The notes under the pieces were generated by a model. The model was not told where the DNA came from and ran no database searches. It saw only the letters and a program-made list of their open reading frames with translations. Below, in pieces: positions 48,139 to 54,628 of a stretch of 64,000 nt of DNA; the first letter of the stretch is position 1; every line of letters begins with the position of its first letter. The stretch covers positions 434,001 to 498,000 of the forward strand of contig NZ_JAOYTH010000001.1 of NCBI RefSeq assembly GCF_025847205.1. Direction: 5' to 3'. Source of the stretch: Pararhizobium sp. YC-54 (GTDB lineage: Bacteria > Pseudomonadota > Alphaproteobacteria > Rhizobiales > Rhizobiaceae). The position numbers and the translations under genes were made by a program.

Positions 48139-48168
48139 TTGACACAATCAGATAGAAAGGAACCCGTC

Positions 48169-48243
48169 ATGAACAACATAGTTTACATCGTCGGACTGGT
48201 CGTCATCGTCATCGCGGTTTTGTCGTTTTTCGGGCTTCGTTGA
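48169..48243 (+). CDS. 24-residue single-span membrane peptide
   Basis: A tiny hydrophobic protein (MNNIVYIVGLVVIVIAV... ending FFGLR), nearly all of it one membrane helix. Support comes from three signs: an AAGGAA ribosome site six bases before ATG, a perfect EcfG-type promoter 30 bases upstream, and a compact hydrophobic design also seen, from memory, in annotated small proteins of other Rhizobiaceae. Function unknown; stress-related membrane peptide is inferred from the promoter. Confidence 0.68.
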   Translation: MNNIVYIVGLVVIVIAVLSFFGLR

Positions 48244-48254
48244 CCAGACCCAAC

Positions 48255-48599
48255 CTATCTAGATCTTGCCAAACGGCGCGCGGCCATGCCCAAAACAGCC
48301 GCGACTCCGACCATAACCGTGATGCCAGCAATCGCTGCCGCAGAATTGGAGAGCGGTCGCGGTGCTGACGTTGGTGCCGGAGACTTTAGGAGGGCCGAAA
48401 CTCTCTCTCGGAGGTGGGCGACATAGGCGGTCAGCCGGCGAACTTCCTCAGCCGCTGACAGGCCAACTGTGCCTTGGCTGGAAGGATCCGACTGAGCATA
48501 GTCGCTCTCTAGCCCCTCGCTATCAAGCTCCCCGAAATATTCCTCAAGCTCATTACCCGAGAGGTTCCATTTGCCTGGTTGTTTGTAACTGCCGCGCAT
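48255..48599 (-). CDS. Hypothetical 114-residue protein with C-terminal membrane anchor
   Basis: I do not recognise a named family. The N-terminal 60 residues are polar and acidic (LSGNELEEYFGELDSEGLESDYAQ), a short helical region follows (AAEEVRRLTAYVAHLRERVSALL), and the end is a hydrophobic helix capped by arginines (AAIAGITVMVGVAAVLGMAARRLARSR). This tail-anchored layout resembles ElaB/YqjD-like stress proteins, but sequence identity is not evident. An AAGGATAGGG stretch precedes ATG 48599. It converges on the 24-residue gene. Confidence 0.6.
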   Translation of the reverse strand: MRGSYKQPGKWNLSGNELEEYFGELDSEGLESDYAQSDPSSQGTVGLSAAEEVRRLTAYVAHLRERVSALLKSPAPTSAPRPLSNSAAAIAGITVMVGVAAVLGMAARRLARSR

Positions 48600-48685
48600 G
48601 ATGACCCTATCCTTGTTTGATGGTGATCAAACAACGCGGGTGGAGGCAAAAGGATGCATGAGCGACTGTCGGTTTTCTGCGGGAC

Positions 48686-48719
48686 AATAAAAAGCCGCCA
48701 TCCGTTTCCAGATGGCGGC
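48686..48719 (-). terminator. Minus-strand terminator-like hairpin
   Basis: GCCGCCATC / GATGGCGGC nine-base perfect stem with an eight-base loop, followed on the minus strand by TTTTTATTGT. No intact minus-strand gene lies immediately before it, so it may be left from a lost gene or end an unannotated small RNA. Confidence 0.6.
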
Positions 48720-48883
48720 GCTAATATCGTTTAAGAATATAAAAATCGCGTAATATAAAATGCAACACTGAGTGCCCATATAACAATGCAATTTTAGGGG
48801 TTTTTCAAGTTCCATTTCTGGGGGGCTCCTCCATCACCGAAGTCTCTCTCCACGGCATCAACACCTCCCGCAAAGCGAAAACT

Positions 48884-48923
48884 GTTACCCATGTCTCCGG
48901 CACAATTCGTCACCTATCTCTCA
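48884..48923. repeat. Related direct repeats, possible insertion-sequence end
   Basis: GTTACCCATGTCTCC (48884) and GTCACCTATCTCTCA (48909) match at 11 of 15 positions, 25 bases apart. Similar tandem ACCTATGTCTCC-type motifs occur, from memory, at the ends of some IS481/IS21-like elements in rhizobia. No transposase remains, so this is only a possible relic. Confidence 0.3.
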
Positions 48924-49051
48924 AGTCGGGCAAAATAAAATCAATAACCTACATGATATTGGCCGCTCAAAACCAGCCAGTGAGACTTCGTATGGAATAT
49001 CGGAAAAGTCGCACGCGTTCATACAGACGAAGCTGGACCCCTTGAAAGCAA

Positions 49052-49080
49052 AACAGCGTCACCGGTGAGGCGACGCTGTT
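49052..49080 (-). terminator. Terminator after the lipoprotein gene
   Basis: AACAGCGTC / GACGCTGTT, a nine-base perfect stem with an 11-base loop, followed on the minus strand by TTTGCTTTC. It lies 41 bases after the lipoprotein stop codon. Confidence 0.65.
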
Positions 49081-49120
49081 GATGTCCCCACCGGAATCAT
49101 CCGGCCGGAACGGTTCTGGT

Positions 49121-49429
49121 TCAGTAGCCTTGTGCCTGTTCGCCGCGCCGGTAATAGCCGGGCCGCTCCGGGTTGTATTCCGGAACTTCGCAGCGCGGAT
49201 CGTTGTAGCAGCGGCGATCACGGTCCCTTGGGCGGTCTCTGTCGCGCCAGTCGGCGCGGGCGTCCTCGTCACTCCGGTCGCGCCAGCGTTCATCACGGTT
49301 GTAGCGATCGGAGTAATCGCGCGGGGGCGAATTGTAGCCACCGTCGTCATAGGAAACGCTTTCGCAGCCAGTAAGCGCCAGGCCTGAAAGGCCGATTGCG
49401 GCCGCGAGTATCATGGTTTTCATTGTCAT
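49121..49429 (-). CDS. Small lipoprotein rich in Asp, Arg and Tyr
   Basis: A 102-residue exported protein. MTMKTMILAAAIGLSGLALTGCES contains a lipobox (LALTG-C) with the acylated Cys near residue 22. The rest is very polar, with repeated RD/DR and Tyr-Asp pairs and two further cysteines (RRCYNDPRCEVPEY). ATG 49429 has GGAGAG six bases upstream; 49423 is the alternative. Function unknown. It is single, between a terminator and the AraC-type regulator. Confidence 0.7.
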   Translation of the reverse strand: MTMKTMILAAAIGLSGLALTGCESVSYDDGGYNSPPRDYSDRYNRDERWRDRSDEDARADWRDRDRPRDRDRRCYNDPRCEVPEYNPERPGYYRRGEQAQGY

Positions 49430-49522
49430 TGCTCTCTCCATTCAAGGGAGAGATATGGCTGTGGTGGGATTGCGGCAAGAGGGAATGAGGAGAGACGTCT
49501 TTCTGCTCGCCCACCCCCCCCC

Positions 49523-49549
49523 AAAAAAAATTGGCGCCGCTCGGGCGGC
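49523..49549 (-). terminator. Terminator after the AraC-type regulator
   Basis: On the minus strand GCCGC-CCGA-GCGGC is followed by GCCAA and eight T, about 40 bases after the regulator stop. A run of C next to the T run makes the stretch homopolymer-rich and prone to sequencing error. Confidence 0.5.
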
Positions 49550-49590
49550 CGTAAAAGGCTGTGCTGATGAAGGCCGTGGCCGCAATCCTG

Positions 49591-50559
49591 TCAGTTGCGC
49601 CCGTGACGCAGTTTCATGGGGCTGTCGCCATATTGACGCTTGAAGGCGCGCGAGAAGGACGACAGGCTGTCAAAACCGCAGCGAAGAGCGACCTCGCGGA
49701 TGCTCAGCTGGGTATCGCTGACCAGCCGCTGCGCGGTCTGCAGGCGCAGCCGCAGATAGTAGTTGCCCGGACTGATGCCGAGCGCCCTGGCAAACCGCAT
49801 TTCCAGCTTGCGCTGCGACTGCCCGGCACGAAGCGCAAGGGTCGCGATCGACAATGGCCGGTCGAGCGTCCGTTCCATCAACCGGATCGCCCGGGCAAGC
49901 TCCGGATCGAGCGCCTCCATGCGGCCAAGCGACACCAGCGGCTGTGCATCCGTCGAAGCATGTGTCTCGTCATAGACAAAAATGCTCGCCACATCCAGCG
50001 CGACGGCCGAGCCGAATCGCTGCCGGATCATATGCAGCATCATATCGAAGGTCGGCGATGCGCCGCCGGAGGTCCAGAATTTTCCGTCGGTGACGAACCG
50101 GTCGGCCCTGACGGAAACGTCGGGAAAAGCCAGCGCGAAATCCTCCAGTTCCTCCCAGTGCGCCGTCGCTGCGCGCCCATTGACGAGGCCGCAGCGCGCC
50201 AGGAGCCAGCATCCGGATTCGATGCCGGCGACGACAGAAAAATGCCGGGCGCAGGCCTGCAGGCTGGCGATGAACGGTTTTTGCGCATGGCGGTCCAGAT
50301 TGAAACCGCCGATGACCAGCAGGCAATCGCCCTGCGCCCGCGCCGAAAACGCCCCGTCCACCGCAATCGAGACACCACAGGTGAGAAGAACCGGTTCGCC
50401 GTCGGGCGACAGGATTTTCCACTCGAACAGAGTTTTACCGGCCACCCGGTTGGTGGCACGCATCGGATCCAGCACCGAGGCGAGCGACATGATCGATGAT
50501 TCGGGCAGGACAACGATCACAACCTTCACATCGCGATCGGAACTCTTAAGTGACGACAT
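49591..50559 (-). CDS. GlxA-family AraC-type transcriptional regulator
   Basis: Transcription factor with a DJ-1/PfpI-like N-terminal domain and a C-terminal AraC helix-turn-helix pair. The 322-residue product starts with VKVVIVVLPESSIMSLASVLDPMRATNRV and has the nucleophile-elbow-like segment VVAGIESGCWLLARCGLVNGRAATAHW near residue 110. It ends with RPLSIATLALRAGQSQRKLEMRFARALGISPGNYYLRLRLQ...VALRCGFDSLSSFSRAFKRQYG. Relatives control choline, carnitine and amino-acid catabolism. Direct repeats 21 bases apart just before its start may be its own binding sites. Confidence 0.9.
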   Translation of the reverse strand: MSSLKSSDRDVKVVIVVLPESSIMSLASVLDPMRATNRVAGKTLFEWKILSPDGEPVLLTCGVSIAVDGAFSARAQGDCLLVIGGFNLDRHAQKPFIASLQACARHFSVVAGIESGCWLLARCGLVNGRAATAHWEELEDFALAFPDVSVRADRFVTDGKFWTSGGASPTFDMMLHMIRQRFGSAVALDVASIFVYDETHASTDAQPLVSLGRMEALDPELARAIRLMERTLDRPLSIATLALRAGQSQRKLEMRFARALGISPGNYYLRLRLQTAQRLVSDTQLSIREVALRCGFDSLSSFSRAFKRQYGDSPMKLRHGRN

Positions 50560-50566
50560 CCCATAA

Positions 50567-50596
50567 ATGTCAAATTTTCTGCGCTTTATGTCAAAT
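50567..50596. promoter_or_regulatory. Direct repeat ATGTCAAAT x2, possible AraC-type operator
   Basis: ATGTCAAAT occurs at 50567-50575 and 50588-50596, exactly 21 bases apart (two helical turns), beginning eight bases before the regulator start codon. AraC-family proteins bind such same-face direct repeats. It could serve autoregulation or the plus-strand transcript that follows. Confidence 0.45.
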
Positions 50597-50599
50597 GGA

Positions 50600-50734
50600 T
50601 TAGCATCACTCAGGCATGATGCCGGTGTAAGACCTCCCGTCCGCAGTGCTTTAGCCTGCGGATGTCTGGAAATTCCCCTACCGACCTTTACCGGACGGGT
50701 CGAACGGCAGAGATGCCTTCGGCCCGTTTTTTTT
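50600..50734 (+). ncRNA. Candidate small RNA with terminator, between the AraC-type gene and mgtC
   Basis: No open frame explains a strong plus-strand terminator at 50696-50734 (CGGGTCGAACGGC / GCCTTCGGCCCG, then eight T). Just upstream is another hairpin, TCCGCAG-TGCTTTAGC-CTGCGGA (50640-50662). The flanking genes both lie on the minus strand, so the terminator implies a separate plus-strand transcript. The 5' end is a guess; I match no known RNA family. Confidence 0.45.
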
Positions 50735-50748
50735 AAATGAGCATCGTT

Positions 50749-51288
50749 TCATCGCCCGGTGCTTTCTTCTGCCGCCACCTTTTCTCGTTCCGGCTCCCGT
50801 TCCGGGCCGATCGGTTTCGACTTCATCGCGCCTTGAAGCTTGCCGACGGCATAAAGCACCGTCAGCCCGGCAGCCAGCGCAAAAGCGGCGATCAGCCAGT
50901 GGCCAAAGCCGAGGGCGAGGCCGATTGCGCCGGCAAGCCACATGCCAGCCCCCGTTGTCAGGCCCCGGACCTCGCCGCGCGACAGAACGATCGTTCCCGC
51001 GGCAAGGAAAGCCACGCCCGCGGTGACGGCCTCGACCACCCGCAGCGGATCGATGCGCACCTGTTCGTCGGACAGACCCGGCATATGCACGCTCTCAATC
51101 GAGATGATGGCGAAGACGGCGGATGCCAGGCTGATGAGAATATGCGTCCGCAGACCCGCGGCCTTGTCCTGCGCCTCGCGTTCGAAACCGATCAGGCCGC
51201 CGAAGAAAATCGCGCCGCAGAAGCGGGCGACGATCACCGGATAGGGAATTTGCGTGGCGGGAAACATGTCTGCAAAAATCTGGTCCAT
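50749..51288 (-). CDS. MgtC/SapB family membrane protein
   Basis: Inner-membrane protein of the MgtC family, linked elsewhere to survival at low magnesium, in macrophages or under acid stress. The 179-residue product carries the hallmark PVIVARFCGAIFFGGLIGFEREAQDKAAGLRTHILISLASAVF and about four to five spans, with a short charged tail. ATG 51288 gives MDQIFADMFP. An EcfG-type promoter ends only eight bases before that codon, so the message would be almost leaderless or translation may begin at the internal ATG 51267. Short compared with 230-residue pathogen MgtC, as it lacks their C-terminal domain. Confidence 0.88.
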   Translation of the reverse strand: MDQIFADMFPATQIPYPVIVARFCGAIFFGGLIGFEREAQDKAAGLRTHILISLASAVFAIISIESVHMPGLSDEQVRIDPLRVVEAVTAGVAFLAAGTIVLSRGEVRGLTTGAGMWLAGAIGLALGFGHWLIAAFALAAGLTVLYAVGKLQGAMKSKPIGPEREPEREKVAAEESTGR

Positions 51289-51296
51289 GCGGCCTG

Positions 51297-51322
51297 AACG
51301 CGTCGACCTAAAACATGGTTCC
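51297..51322 (-). promoter_or_regulatory. EcfG/RpoE2-type promoter at mgtC
   Basis: On the minus strand, GGAAC (51322-51318), 17-base spacer, CGTT (51300-51297): a perfect match to the general-stress promoter pattern, placed immediately before mgtC. Confidence 0.7.
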
Positions 51323-51399
51323 GACGGCCATCGGGAGATCATAAATGCATCGGCGCGAGAACGCATCCCTCGTTGCCTGGATCAACGATGGCAGGTGAA

Positions 51400-51425
51400 G
51401 GAACGAAACCGGTCAGCCGGGCGTT
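51400..51425 (+). promoter_or_regulatory. EcfG/RpoE2-type promoter of the 25-residue protein gene
   Basis: GGAAC at 51400-51404, 17-base spacer, CGTT at 51422-51425. The start codon at 51454 follows 28 bases later. It is divergent from the mgtC promoter. Confidence 0.75.
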
Positions 51426-51453
51426 ACAGCACGGTTCAACGGAGGAAATTCAC

Positions 51454-51531
51454 ATGCTGCGCGCTGGTCTTTTATGGTTCATGGGGGTTCCCCTCATCGT
51501 CGTCATCCTGATCTGGCTGCTCTATTTCTAG
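51454..51531 (+). CDS. 25-residue single-span membrane peptide
   Basis: MLRAGLLWFMGVPLIVVI... ending WLLYF is one membrane helix with an N-terminal Arg. An ideal GGAGGAAA ribosome site (51441-51448) and a perfect EcfG-type promoter support it. Similar tiny proteins occur, from memory, in other rhizobia as stress-induced hypotheticals. Function unknown. Confidence 0.7.
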   Translation: MLRAGLLWFMGVPLIVVILIWLLYF

Positions 51532-51545
51532 CACTGGAGGCTGTG

Positions 51546-51671
51546 ATGACAGATCCACCTGTCCAGACTGCTCTCCCGGTCCACCGCGACACATGCGGTT
51601 ACCGCCATTTCATGATGCGGGAATTGCTGATCTGGCATGTCGGCGTTCCCTGCCGACCGGCAGCTTGCTGA
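51546..51671 (+). CDS. Possible 41-residue protein downstream of the 25-residue gene
   Basis: GGAGG at 51536-51540, five bases before ATG, and the 14-base gap after the 25-residue gene suggest translation from the same message. The sequence (MTDPPVQTALPVHRDTCGYR...) resembles nothing I know. A longer frame downstream (51637-51897) may once have been joined to it by a frameshift, so it could be a truncated gene. Confidence 0.35.
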   Translation: MTDPPVQTALPVHRDTCGYRHFMMRELLIWHVGVPCRPAAC

Positions 51672-52025
51672 CGCCATTCACACCGATCGTGCCACATTCC
51701 GCCGCTTCTGCCGTCCAGACTATGGCGCGGACTTCGAAACCGCCGGGTCGCTCGAAAAATCCGTGAAAAAACTCTGGCATCTGGAGCCTGCTCCAGGCAG
51801 CCGGTCTGATCTGACGGTCGCATGCCGTCCGCGAAGTTGTGACACGCCCGCATTCGTGTCCCGCCGGGAACAATTAGCCTCTTCTAAAGTTTTCTGAGTG
51901 GAAGGGAGGTTACGCGGAAAATCGACAGCAATATGCCACTGCACTATCCCGAAAACATAAAGCGCACCGGCTGAACGCTCGTGATAGCGGAAAGGCCGTC
52001 GCATTGATCGTCAATGGAGGGCGAA
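51672..52025. other. Intergenic stretch before the 145-residue gene
   Basis: No supportable gene in 354 bases. It holds a weaker EcfG-like site, GGAAC-N16-AGTT, at 51867-51891. An open frame at 51637-51897 has no ribosome site. Confidence 0.45.
51867..51891 (+). promoter_or_regulatory. Weak EcfG-like promoter
   Basis: GGAAC at 51867-51871, 16-base spacer, AGTT at 51888-51891 (one mismatch in the -10). The next start codon is 134 bases away, further than at the other sites. Confidence 0.35.
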
Positions 52026-52463
52026 ATGAAGCATCGCGAATTCGATCAACTACAACTTCTTGCCAAGATCAATCAACACTATCCGCAACAAGTCATGTCG
52101 CGCGAGGCCCGCATCCAACGTTGGGTGGAGCTCCTCGAAGGGGAATCTCACCGTCTCCTCTCGACACTGCGCGAAACCGAATATCAGCCGGCTGCGGTGC
52201 GTGCTGGGTTGCGCAGCGACAACTCGGCGATCACAGTGGCCTTCGACGATCCCGTTCTCCGGGCAGCTGGCCTGGAAGGCGATACTTACGGAGAGGCAAA
52301 GCGATTTTTCCAACTGTCTGATAGGCAGTTGCACAGAATTGTCTGCTTCTGCCATTTCGGCACAACGGTAAGTGCAGAAACGACCGCCCGCTATATTCGC
52401 GCGAAGTATATTGACAAACCGAAGGGTGTTTTTGCCCGTCTGTATAGTATGTTCGCTGTATAA
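52026..52463 (+). CDS. Hypothetical 145-residue soluble protein
   Basis: I do not recognise the family. The protein is helical and polar, starts MKHREFDQLQLLAKINQHYPQQVMSREARIQRWVELLE, and ends IRAKYIDKPKGVFARLYSMFAV. It has no signal peptide or membrane span and one CFCHFG cysteine pair near residue 105. ATG 52026 is chosen because GGAGGG lies at 52016-52021; an upstream in-frame ATG at 52014 overlaps that ribosome site. It is followed by a hairpin (52489-52513) and then a 77-residue membrane protein gene on the same strand. Confidence 0.68.
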   Translation: MKHREFDQLQLLAKINQHYPQQVMSREARIQRWVELLEGESHRLLSTLRETEYQPAAVRAGLRSDNSAITVAFDDPVLRAAGLEGDTYGEAKRFFQLSDRQLHRIVCFCHFGTTVSAETTARYIRAKYIDKPKGVFARLYSMFAV

Positions 52464-52488
52464 CAGATGGCACTGCGGCAAACTCGTG

Positions 52489-52513
52489 CCGGTGCCTCGC
52501 GATGAGGCACCGG
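52489..52513 (+). terminator. Hairpin between the 145- and 77-residue genes
   Basis: CCGGTGCCTC / GAGGCACCGG, a ten-base perfect stem with a GCGAT loop. There is no T run, so it may be a processing or stabilising element rather than a terminator. Confidence 0.5.
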
Positions 52514-52560
52514 TTGAGCCTGCTACACCAAGGGTGTGGCGCCCATAGGAGGATAAAGCC

Positions 52561-52794
52561 TTGCTGGCAATTATCGTAGGCGCGGGAATGGTCCTGGGTG
52601 GCTTGCTGCTTTTGTTCCGAGAGGCGCTCGGCCGCGGCCGTTTGAGCGATCCGCATCACTCTTCTCGCAACATCGCTAGGCCTACTTTAGAGCCGTGGAG
52701 ACAGGGCCTCGGCTTCCTCGGAGTAGCAAGCAATTGGCCGAGTTTGGGCTTGATTGTCGTTGGCGCTATTCTCCTGTTTGCTGGTGCCTTCTAG
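52561..52794 (+). CDS. Small two-span membrane protein, 77 residues
   Basis: MLAIIVGAGMVLGGLLLLF at the start and NWPSLGLIVVGAILLFAGAF at the end are two membrane helices joined by a polar loop of about 38 residues. The start is TTG with a perfect AGGAGG (52548-52553) seven bases upstream. Family unknown. It probably belongs to the same transcript as the 145-residue gene. Confidence 0.62.
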   Translation: MLAIIVGAGMVLGGLLLLFREALGRGRLSDPHHSSRNIARPTLEPWRQGLGFLGVASNWPSLGLIVVGAILLFAGAF

Positions 52795-53208
52795 GATGGT
52801 CTACGTGCCCTGTCGGTGGCAAACACGTTTCTCGTGTTTCGCCCGGATAAACACCGCCCAAGCTCATTGGCTTTGCCCGATACTCCTCAAAAGATGGGCG
52901 GTTGGGCGGCATGGGTAACAATTCGGGATAGCCATGCGCCTTCCTGCGCCAATCAGGTAACGGCTACGGCTCCGATCCTGCTGATCCCGACGATCAATAT
53001 CCCAACCTTGGCTCGCCAGTTCGGGCAATTGGTCCGAAGCTATCCGAGAGCAAGAGGCCGGTCGCGTCTGCAGAGCCGCACCGGTTTTGAGAAAAGAACC
53101 GAGTGAAATCAGTAAGTCGTGATTGCGCCGGATTTGCTTGAGGATCACCGGCGATGCCAGTTGAAGGATTTGCCGTCCTATTCGACGATACAGGTTTCGG
53201 TGCCAACA
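52795..53208. other. Stretch with no recognisable gene
   Basis: Open frames here on either strand (for example 52864-53334, minus) have no ribosome site, poor codon usage and no family resemblance. I see no repeat or RNA structure that stands out. The EcfG-type promoter for the next gene begins at 53209. Confidence 0.4.
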
Positions 53209-53233
53209 GGAACAATTATTGGCTGCGGCGGTT
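53209..53233 (+). promoter_or_regulatory. EcfG/RpoE2-type promoter of the 64-residue protein gene
   Basis: GGAAC at 53209-53213, 16-base spacer, GGTT at 53230-53233, fitting the GGAAC-N18-TT form known for RpoE2 promoters. The start codon at 53261 follows 27 bases later. Confidence 0.6.
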
Positions 53234-53260
53234 AACCTTGGAACGTGAGGAGCTGACGTT

Positions 53261-53455
53261 ATGAGATTGGAACCCCGCCAAATTGTCGTCTCGGCAGAGC
53301 GCCTGGAGGATTGCCAGGATTCTCTCGAAGACACGTTTCACGAGATCGTCGATCAGGCGATTAGCTGTGGCTGGTCAATTGACGAAATCTTGATTGCCCT
53401 TAACGGACTGATATCGCAGGAATTTGCCGACCGGGATCGGGCGACATTGCATTAG
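53261..53455 (+). CDS. Hypothetical 64-residue protein
   Basis: Acidic helical protein (MRLEPRQIVVSAERLEDCQD, ending FADRDRATLH) with EIVDQAISCGWSIDEILIALNGL in the middle. GAGGAG lies about eight bases before ATG and an EcfG-type promoter 27 bases upstream. No family recognised. Its size and promoter fit a stress-induced small protein. Confidence 0.6.
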   Translation: MRLEPRQIVVSAERLEDCQDSLEDTFHEIVDQAISCGWSIDEILIALNGLISQEFADRDRATLH

Positions 53456-53703
53456 ACATCTGGATCGAGCGCATAGGCAAGCGCTTCATTCAGTCACTCA
53501 TCCGATAGCCGGGGACCGGCGAGACCTACCTCATCCCCGCGTTCACCAAGTTGTTCGCCAACCAGACCGATCTAAGAGCGCTTGGTCGAGCCTCGCCCAA
53601 AACGATTTGCGTCGCGTACTTGTTCAAAATCAACATTCCCCCATGCTCCGCCTGCAGATGCAGCGCTGGCGGGTCTTCGACGACTGCGGGCGGCGGCATG
53701 TGC

Positions 53704-54288
53704 CTATCCAGCGTGCGAAAGAAACGCCTCCGTCTCCGTGAGTTCCAACTGGACTGAAAACCGGTTACCCAGCAGTTCCAGGGAGGCATCGTGGGTCTCG
53801 TCAGCGCCGCTGAAAACGGCGTCTTTCAAAACAATGGTGCGGTAGCCGAGATCGACCGCACCCATCACTGTCGCCAGCACACAAACGTCCGTTTCCCCAC
53901 CACTGATAACGAGGGTCGAGACCTGCAGGCCGGAAAGCGCGTGATGCAGGCGTCCATCGAACCACGGCGAATAAACGCATTTGTCGAAGCAGGTGGCCGG
54001 CGGAACATATTTCTTCAGTGGCGGCACGACATCTGTCATCTCCCGCGGAAGATGCTCACCGGTCATCATCCACCATTTGTCGTAGTAGGCGCGCCATGTT
54101 CCAGGCATCGCGCCCGGCTTTTCAGGTGGAATAAATCGGGTAAAGACGGTCCGCTCCGCGTGCCGGCCCGCAATTTCTGTAACCCTTGGCAACACCGTCG
54201 CCATCCAGGAAACGTGCCAAGGCGTCTCCTCGGCAAACATCCTTTGCATATCGACACAGATATGGCGCCATTGACCGGTCAGGGACAT
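53704..54288 (-). CDS. Isochorismatase-like cysteine hydrolase
   Basis: Hydrolase of the isochorismatase/nicotinamidase fold. The 194-residue product has the catalytic triad pattern: Asp13 in ICVDMQRMF, Lys103 in FDKCVYSPW and Cys136 in ISGGETDVCVLATV. ATG 54288 (MSLTGQWRHICVDMQ) places the first strand correctly; the frame is open upstream to 54357. Acceptable substrates range from nicotinamide to amides and carbamates; none can be assigned. It stands between the small stress genes and has no visible EcfG-type promoter of its own. Confidence 0.88.
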   Translation of the reverse strand: MSLTGQWRHICVDMQRMFAEETPWHVSWMATVLPRVTEIAGRHAERTVFTRFIPPEKPGAMPGTWRAYYDKWWMMTGEHLPREMTDVVPPLKKYVPPATCFDKCVYSPWFDGRLHHALSGLQVSTLVISGGETDVCVLATVMGAVDLGYRTIVLKDAVFSGADETHDASLELLGNRFSVQLELTETEAFLSHAG

Positions 54289-54438
54289 CTGAACTCCAAT
54301 ACCAAACAACGGAACAGGTTGAGAGCGAAGCCGGCCCGTTCCCGCCGCAAAAGGCACAGTATACGCCTTACTCAGGATCAGCTCGGTGTGGAACCGAATC
54401 TGCCTTGCTTGTCATGAATCGTACGGAACCAGACAAGG

Positions 54439-54600
54439 CTAAGTCTCGCCGTTTGGGTTCGGCGCCGGTGTCTCTCTTGTGTCCCGGCACGGGTGCTTGT
54501 GATCGTCAGGCTCAGGTGCCGCTTTCTGGCGATCGGGATAGGGGACAGGCTGCTTTTTTGGGACGATCCTCTTGGGTGGGGCAGCAATTTCCTTGCGCAT
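54439..54600 (-). CDS. Hypothetical 53-residue Pro/Lys-rich protein
   Basis: MRKEIAAPPKRIVPKKQPVPY followed by a polar tail (ending TPAPNPNGET); unstructured by composition. GGGAGT lies about eight bases before ATG 54600, and an EcfG-type promoter (54654-54629, minus) ends 28 bases before it. No family recognised. Confidence rests on promoter and ribosome-site spacing rather than on homology. Confidence 0.5.
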   Translation of the reverse strand: MRKEIAAPPKRIVPKKQPVPYPDRQKAAPEPDDHKHPCRDTRETPAPNPNGET

Positions 54601-54628
54601 AGCCAGTTACTCCCGTTTCAACAATAAG

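Larger units (their letters stand above)
47523..48168. other. Gene-poor, probably degenerate stretch after tRNA-Lys
   Basis: No convincing intact gene in about 640 bases. On the minus strand, 47659-47817 reads as a Lys/Glu/Ala-rich peptide (KLEAQEKKAAKLAER, stop, KWAAEKKAKNKQER) broken by an in-frame TAG at 47743-47745, which looks like a decayed coding fragment. A second minus-strand frame (47810-48010) has no ribosome site and no recognisable family. The EcfG-type promoter of the next gene lies at 48114-48138. Confidence 0.5.
48600..49051. other. Intergenic stretch with a hairpin and a possible IS end relic
   Basis: No supportable gene. It contains a minus-strand terminator-like hairpin at 48694-48719 and a pair of related 15-base direct repeats at 48884-48898 and 48909-48923. 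The base composition is visibly more AT-rich than the core regions of the window. Confidence 0.5.

Noticed and set aside
48627..48815. Minus-strand frame of 62 codons
   Set aside because: It spans the terminator-like hairpin at 48694-48719 and has no ribosome site.
50636..50680. Resemblance of the GCCTGCGG segment to the 3' end of 6S RNA
   Set aside because: The short match forms a local hairpin with TCCGCAG just upstream. The long closing stem of 6S RNA would have to reach into the regulator gene and is not present.
51637..51897. Plus-strand frame of 86 codons in the stress block
   Set aside because: No ribosome site and no promoter of its own; overlaps the end of the 41-residue frame. Kept only as a possible frameshifted remnant.
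52864..53334. Minus-strand frame of 156 codons
   Set aside because: Ser/Arg-rich translation without domain features; it runs through the EcfG-type promoter and start of the 64-residue gene.
54301..54342. GGAAC followed by CGTT near the cysteine hydrolase start
   Set aside because: The spacer is 21 bases, outside the 16-17 range of EcfG promoters, and it points away from the gene.
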